53,258 bases of DNA from contig NZ_LIPP01000042.1 of the NCBI RefSeq assembly GCF_001418335.1, forward strand, positions 1 to 53,258, written 5' to 3'. The DNA comes from Streptomyces aurantiacus (GTDB taxonomy: Bacteria > Actinomycetota > Actinomycetes > Streptomycetales > Streptomycetaceae). Below, piece by piece: positions 52,052 to 53,258 of the stretch. The notes beneath the pieces are model-generated. The model ran no database searches. It saw only the letters and a program-made list of their open reading frames with translations, and was not told where the DNA came from. Both the position numbers and the translations under genes were made by a program. Numbering within the stretch: the stretch's first letter is position 1; every line of letters starts with the position of its first letter.

Positions 52052-53128
52052 TCAGGCGGCGTTTCCCGCCGAGGTCCGGGCGGCACCAGGGACCGGGGCG
52101 GCGCCCGTGTCCTCGGCGGCTGCGGCCTTCGCCGGTGCCCCGATTCCGAGCTTCTCCAGGATCTTCTTCTCGATCTCGTTGGCGAGGTCGGGGTTGTCCT
52201 TCAGGAAGTTGCGGGCGTTCTCCTTGCCCTGGCCGAGCTGGTCGCCCTCGTACGTGTACCAGGCGCCTGCCTTGCGGACGAAGCCGTTCTCCACGCCCAT
52301 GTCGATCAGGCCGCCCTCGCGGCTGATGCCCTGCCCGTAGAGGATGTCGAACTCGGCCTGCTTGAAGGGCGGCGCCACCTTGTTCTTGACGACCTTGACG
52401 CGAGTGCGGTTGCCGACCGCGTCGGTGCCGTCCTTCAGGGTCTCGATACGACGGATGTCGAGGCGCACCGAGGCGTAGAACTTCAGTGCCCGGCCACCGG
52501 TCGTGGTCTCCGGGGAGCCGAACATCACGCCGATCTTCTCGCGGAGCTGGTTGATGAAGATCGCGGTGGTCTTCGACTGGTTGAGCGCGCCAGCGATCTT
52601 CCGCAGTGCCTGGCTCATCAGGCGGGCCTGCAGACCCATGTGGGAGTCGCCCATCTCGCCTTCGATCTCGGCGCGCGGCACCAGGGCGGCGACGGAGTCG
52701 ATGACGATGAGGTCGAGCGCGCCGGAGCGGATCAGGATGTCGACGATCTCCAGAGCCTGTTCGCCGTTGTCCGGCTGGGACAGGATGAGGTTGTCGGTGT
52801 CGACGCCGAGCTTCTTGGCGTACTCGGGGTCGAGGGCGTGCTCGGCGTCCACGAAGGCCACCTGGCCGCCGGCCTTCTGCGCGTTCGCCACGGCGTGCAG
52901 GGTCAGGGTCGTCTTGCCGGACGACTCCGGGCCGTACACCTCCACCACTCGGCCGCGCGGCAGACCACCCACGCCGAGGGCGACGTCGAGTGCGGTCGAT
53001 CCTGTAGGGATCACCTCGATGGGCTCATTGGGCCGCTCGCCGAGGCGCATCACCGCGCCCTTGCCAAATTTCTGCTCGATCTGTGCGAGCGCGGTGTCCA
53101 GCGCTTTTTCGTGGTCGGTTCCTGCCAT
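52052..53128 (-). CDS. recA: Recombinase RecA
   Basis: 358 aa, ATG at 53128. All core motifs are intact: Walker A GPESSGKT (66-73), Walker [23 protein letters not shown], loop L2 region [20 protein letters not shown], and [11 protein letters not shown]. The C-terminal tail ([20 protein letters not shown]...) is shorter than the roughly 374-377 aa I recall for typical Streptomyces RecA. RecA makes the strand-exchange filament and activates LexA self-cleavage. It sits next to an integrase-bearing, decayed region and has no recX beside it, so it may be a second or relocated copy. An SOS-box-like site lies upstream. Confidence 0.95.
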   Translation of the reverse strand: MAGTDHEKALDTALAQIEQKFGKGAVMRLGERPNEPIEVIPTGSTALDVALGVGGLPRGRVVEVYGPESSGKTTLTLHAVANAQKAGGQVAFVDAEHALDPEYAKKLGVDTDNLILSQPDNGEQALEIVDILIRSGALDLIVIDSVAALVPRAEIEGEMGDSHMGLQARLMSQALRKIAGALNQSKTTAIFINQLREKIGVMFGSPETTTGGRALKFYASVRLDIRRIETLKDGTDAVGNRTRVKVVKNKVAPPFKQAEFDILYGQGISREGGLIDMGVENGFVRKAGAWYTYEGDQLGQGKENARNFLKDNPDLANEIEKKILEKLGIGAPAKAAAAEDTGAAPVPGAARTSAGNAA

Positions 53129-53220
53129 GAGCTTTCACCCGGTCCGATTGTGTGGCACGCCGCATGTTGGAGAACGTGAGCGTCTACTGCCGACAACGGA
53201 CGTCTCGGAGATCCCAGTAA

Positions 53221-53236
53221 ACGAACATCCGATCGA
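53221..53236 (-). promoter_or_regulatory. SOS (LexA) box-like site upstream of recA
   Basis: ACGAACATCCGATCGA (plus strand) fits TCGAAC-N4-GTTCGA with one mismatch in each half and resembles the GAACATCC-type motif described for Streptomyces recA promoters. It lies 93-108 bp upstream of the recA ATG, so LexA control of this copy is likely. Confidence 0.55.
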
Positions 53237-53258
53237 TTTGCGTGTCCAGTGAAAGGTA

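Overview
The window is chromosomal DNA of a Streptomyces (high-GC actinomycete). It has very high GC and strongly G/C-ended codons, frequent GTG/TTG starts, a complete conservon (histidine-kinase-like, roadblock, DUF742 and GTPase genes), and a full hopanoid operon in the gene order known from streptomycetes. It is mostly ordinary core-arm chromosome, with one clearly accessory end at about 49.5-53.2 kb.

Layout. 0-9.6 kb: tex (cut by the window edge), a 47-aa LPFR-type small protein, an SCO6745-like protein, a GlxA-type AraC regulator followed by a lone DJ-1/PfpI protein, an enoyl-CoA hydratase, an HdeD-like membrane protein, an RsbW-like ATP-binding protein, idi (IPP isomerase) and galE. 9.9-16.9 kb: seven tightly coupled genes that look like a pathway making and exporting a polyol-phosphate lipid or glycopolymer: a DIPPS-like CDP-alcohol phosphotransferase with DUF5941, a sugar/polyol-phosphate cytidylyltransferase, a glycerol-1-phosphate-dehydrogenase-like enzyme, a second CDP-alcohol phosphotransferase, a family 2 glycosyltransferase, and a TagGH-like ABC exporter. 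I know of no defined product for this set, and it is the best candidate here for an undescribed system.

17.2-31.6 kb: hopanoid operon hpnC-hpnD-(small ORF)-hpnE-polyprenyl synthase-shc-hpnG-hpnH-ispG-dxs-hpnO. It makes C5 units (dxs, ispG), farnesyl diphosphate, squalene by the HpnCDE route, hopene (Shc) and then C35 hopanoids (HpnG, HpnH, HpnO). A XRE-cupin regulator with two operator-like palindromes in front of it, and a small membrane protein, follow. Nearly all junctions are overlapping stop/start codons, and two short ORFs (26 and 58 aa) are embedded in the coupling chain.

31.6-41 kb: a tyrosine phosphatase, GH36 alpha-galactosidase, a LysM-M23 endopeptidase behind a c-di-AMP (ydaO/yuaA) riboswitch, an SGNH hydrolase, a TetR regulator, an amino-acid dehydrogenase and an MBL-fold hydrolase. 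41.1-45.2 kb: a conservon plus a GAF protein. 45.5-49.2 kb: tdh-kbl (threonine to glycine), a LysR regulator and a MmcQ/YjbR protein. 49.5-51.4 kb: tRNA-Pro(GGG) followed at once by a tyrosine integrase and a DUF2637-like membrane protein, the left end or remnant of an integrative element. 51.4-52.05 kb: apparently decayed DNA with a three-copy 11-bp-spaced iteron. 52.05-53.13 kb: recA on the minus strand, without a recX beside it, with an SOS-box-like site upstream.

A recurring small-scale pattern is perfect or near-perfect short tandem duplications in operon spacers (12, 15, 17, 20 and 22 bp units), densest between 39.4 and 46.6 kb. Coordinates were read by eye; start codons were chosen from Shine-Dalgarno position and family knowledge.
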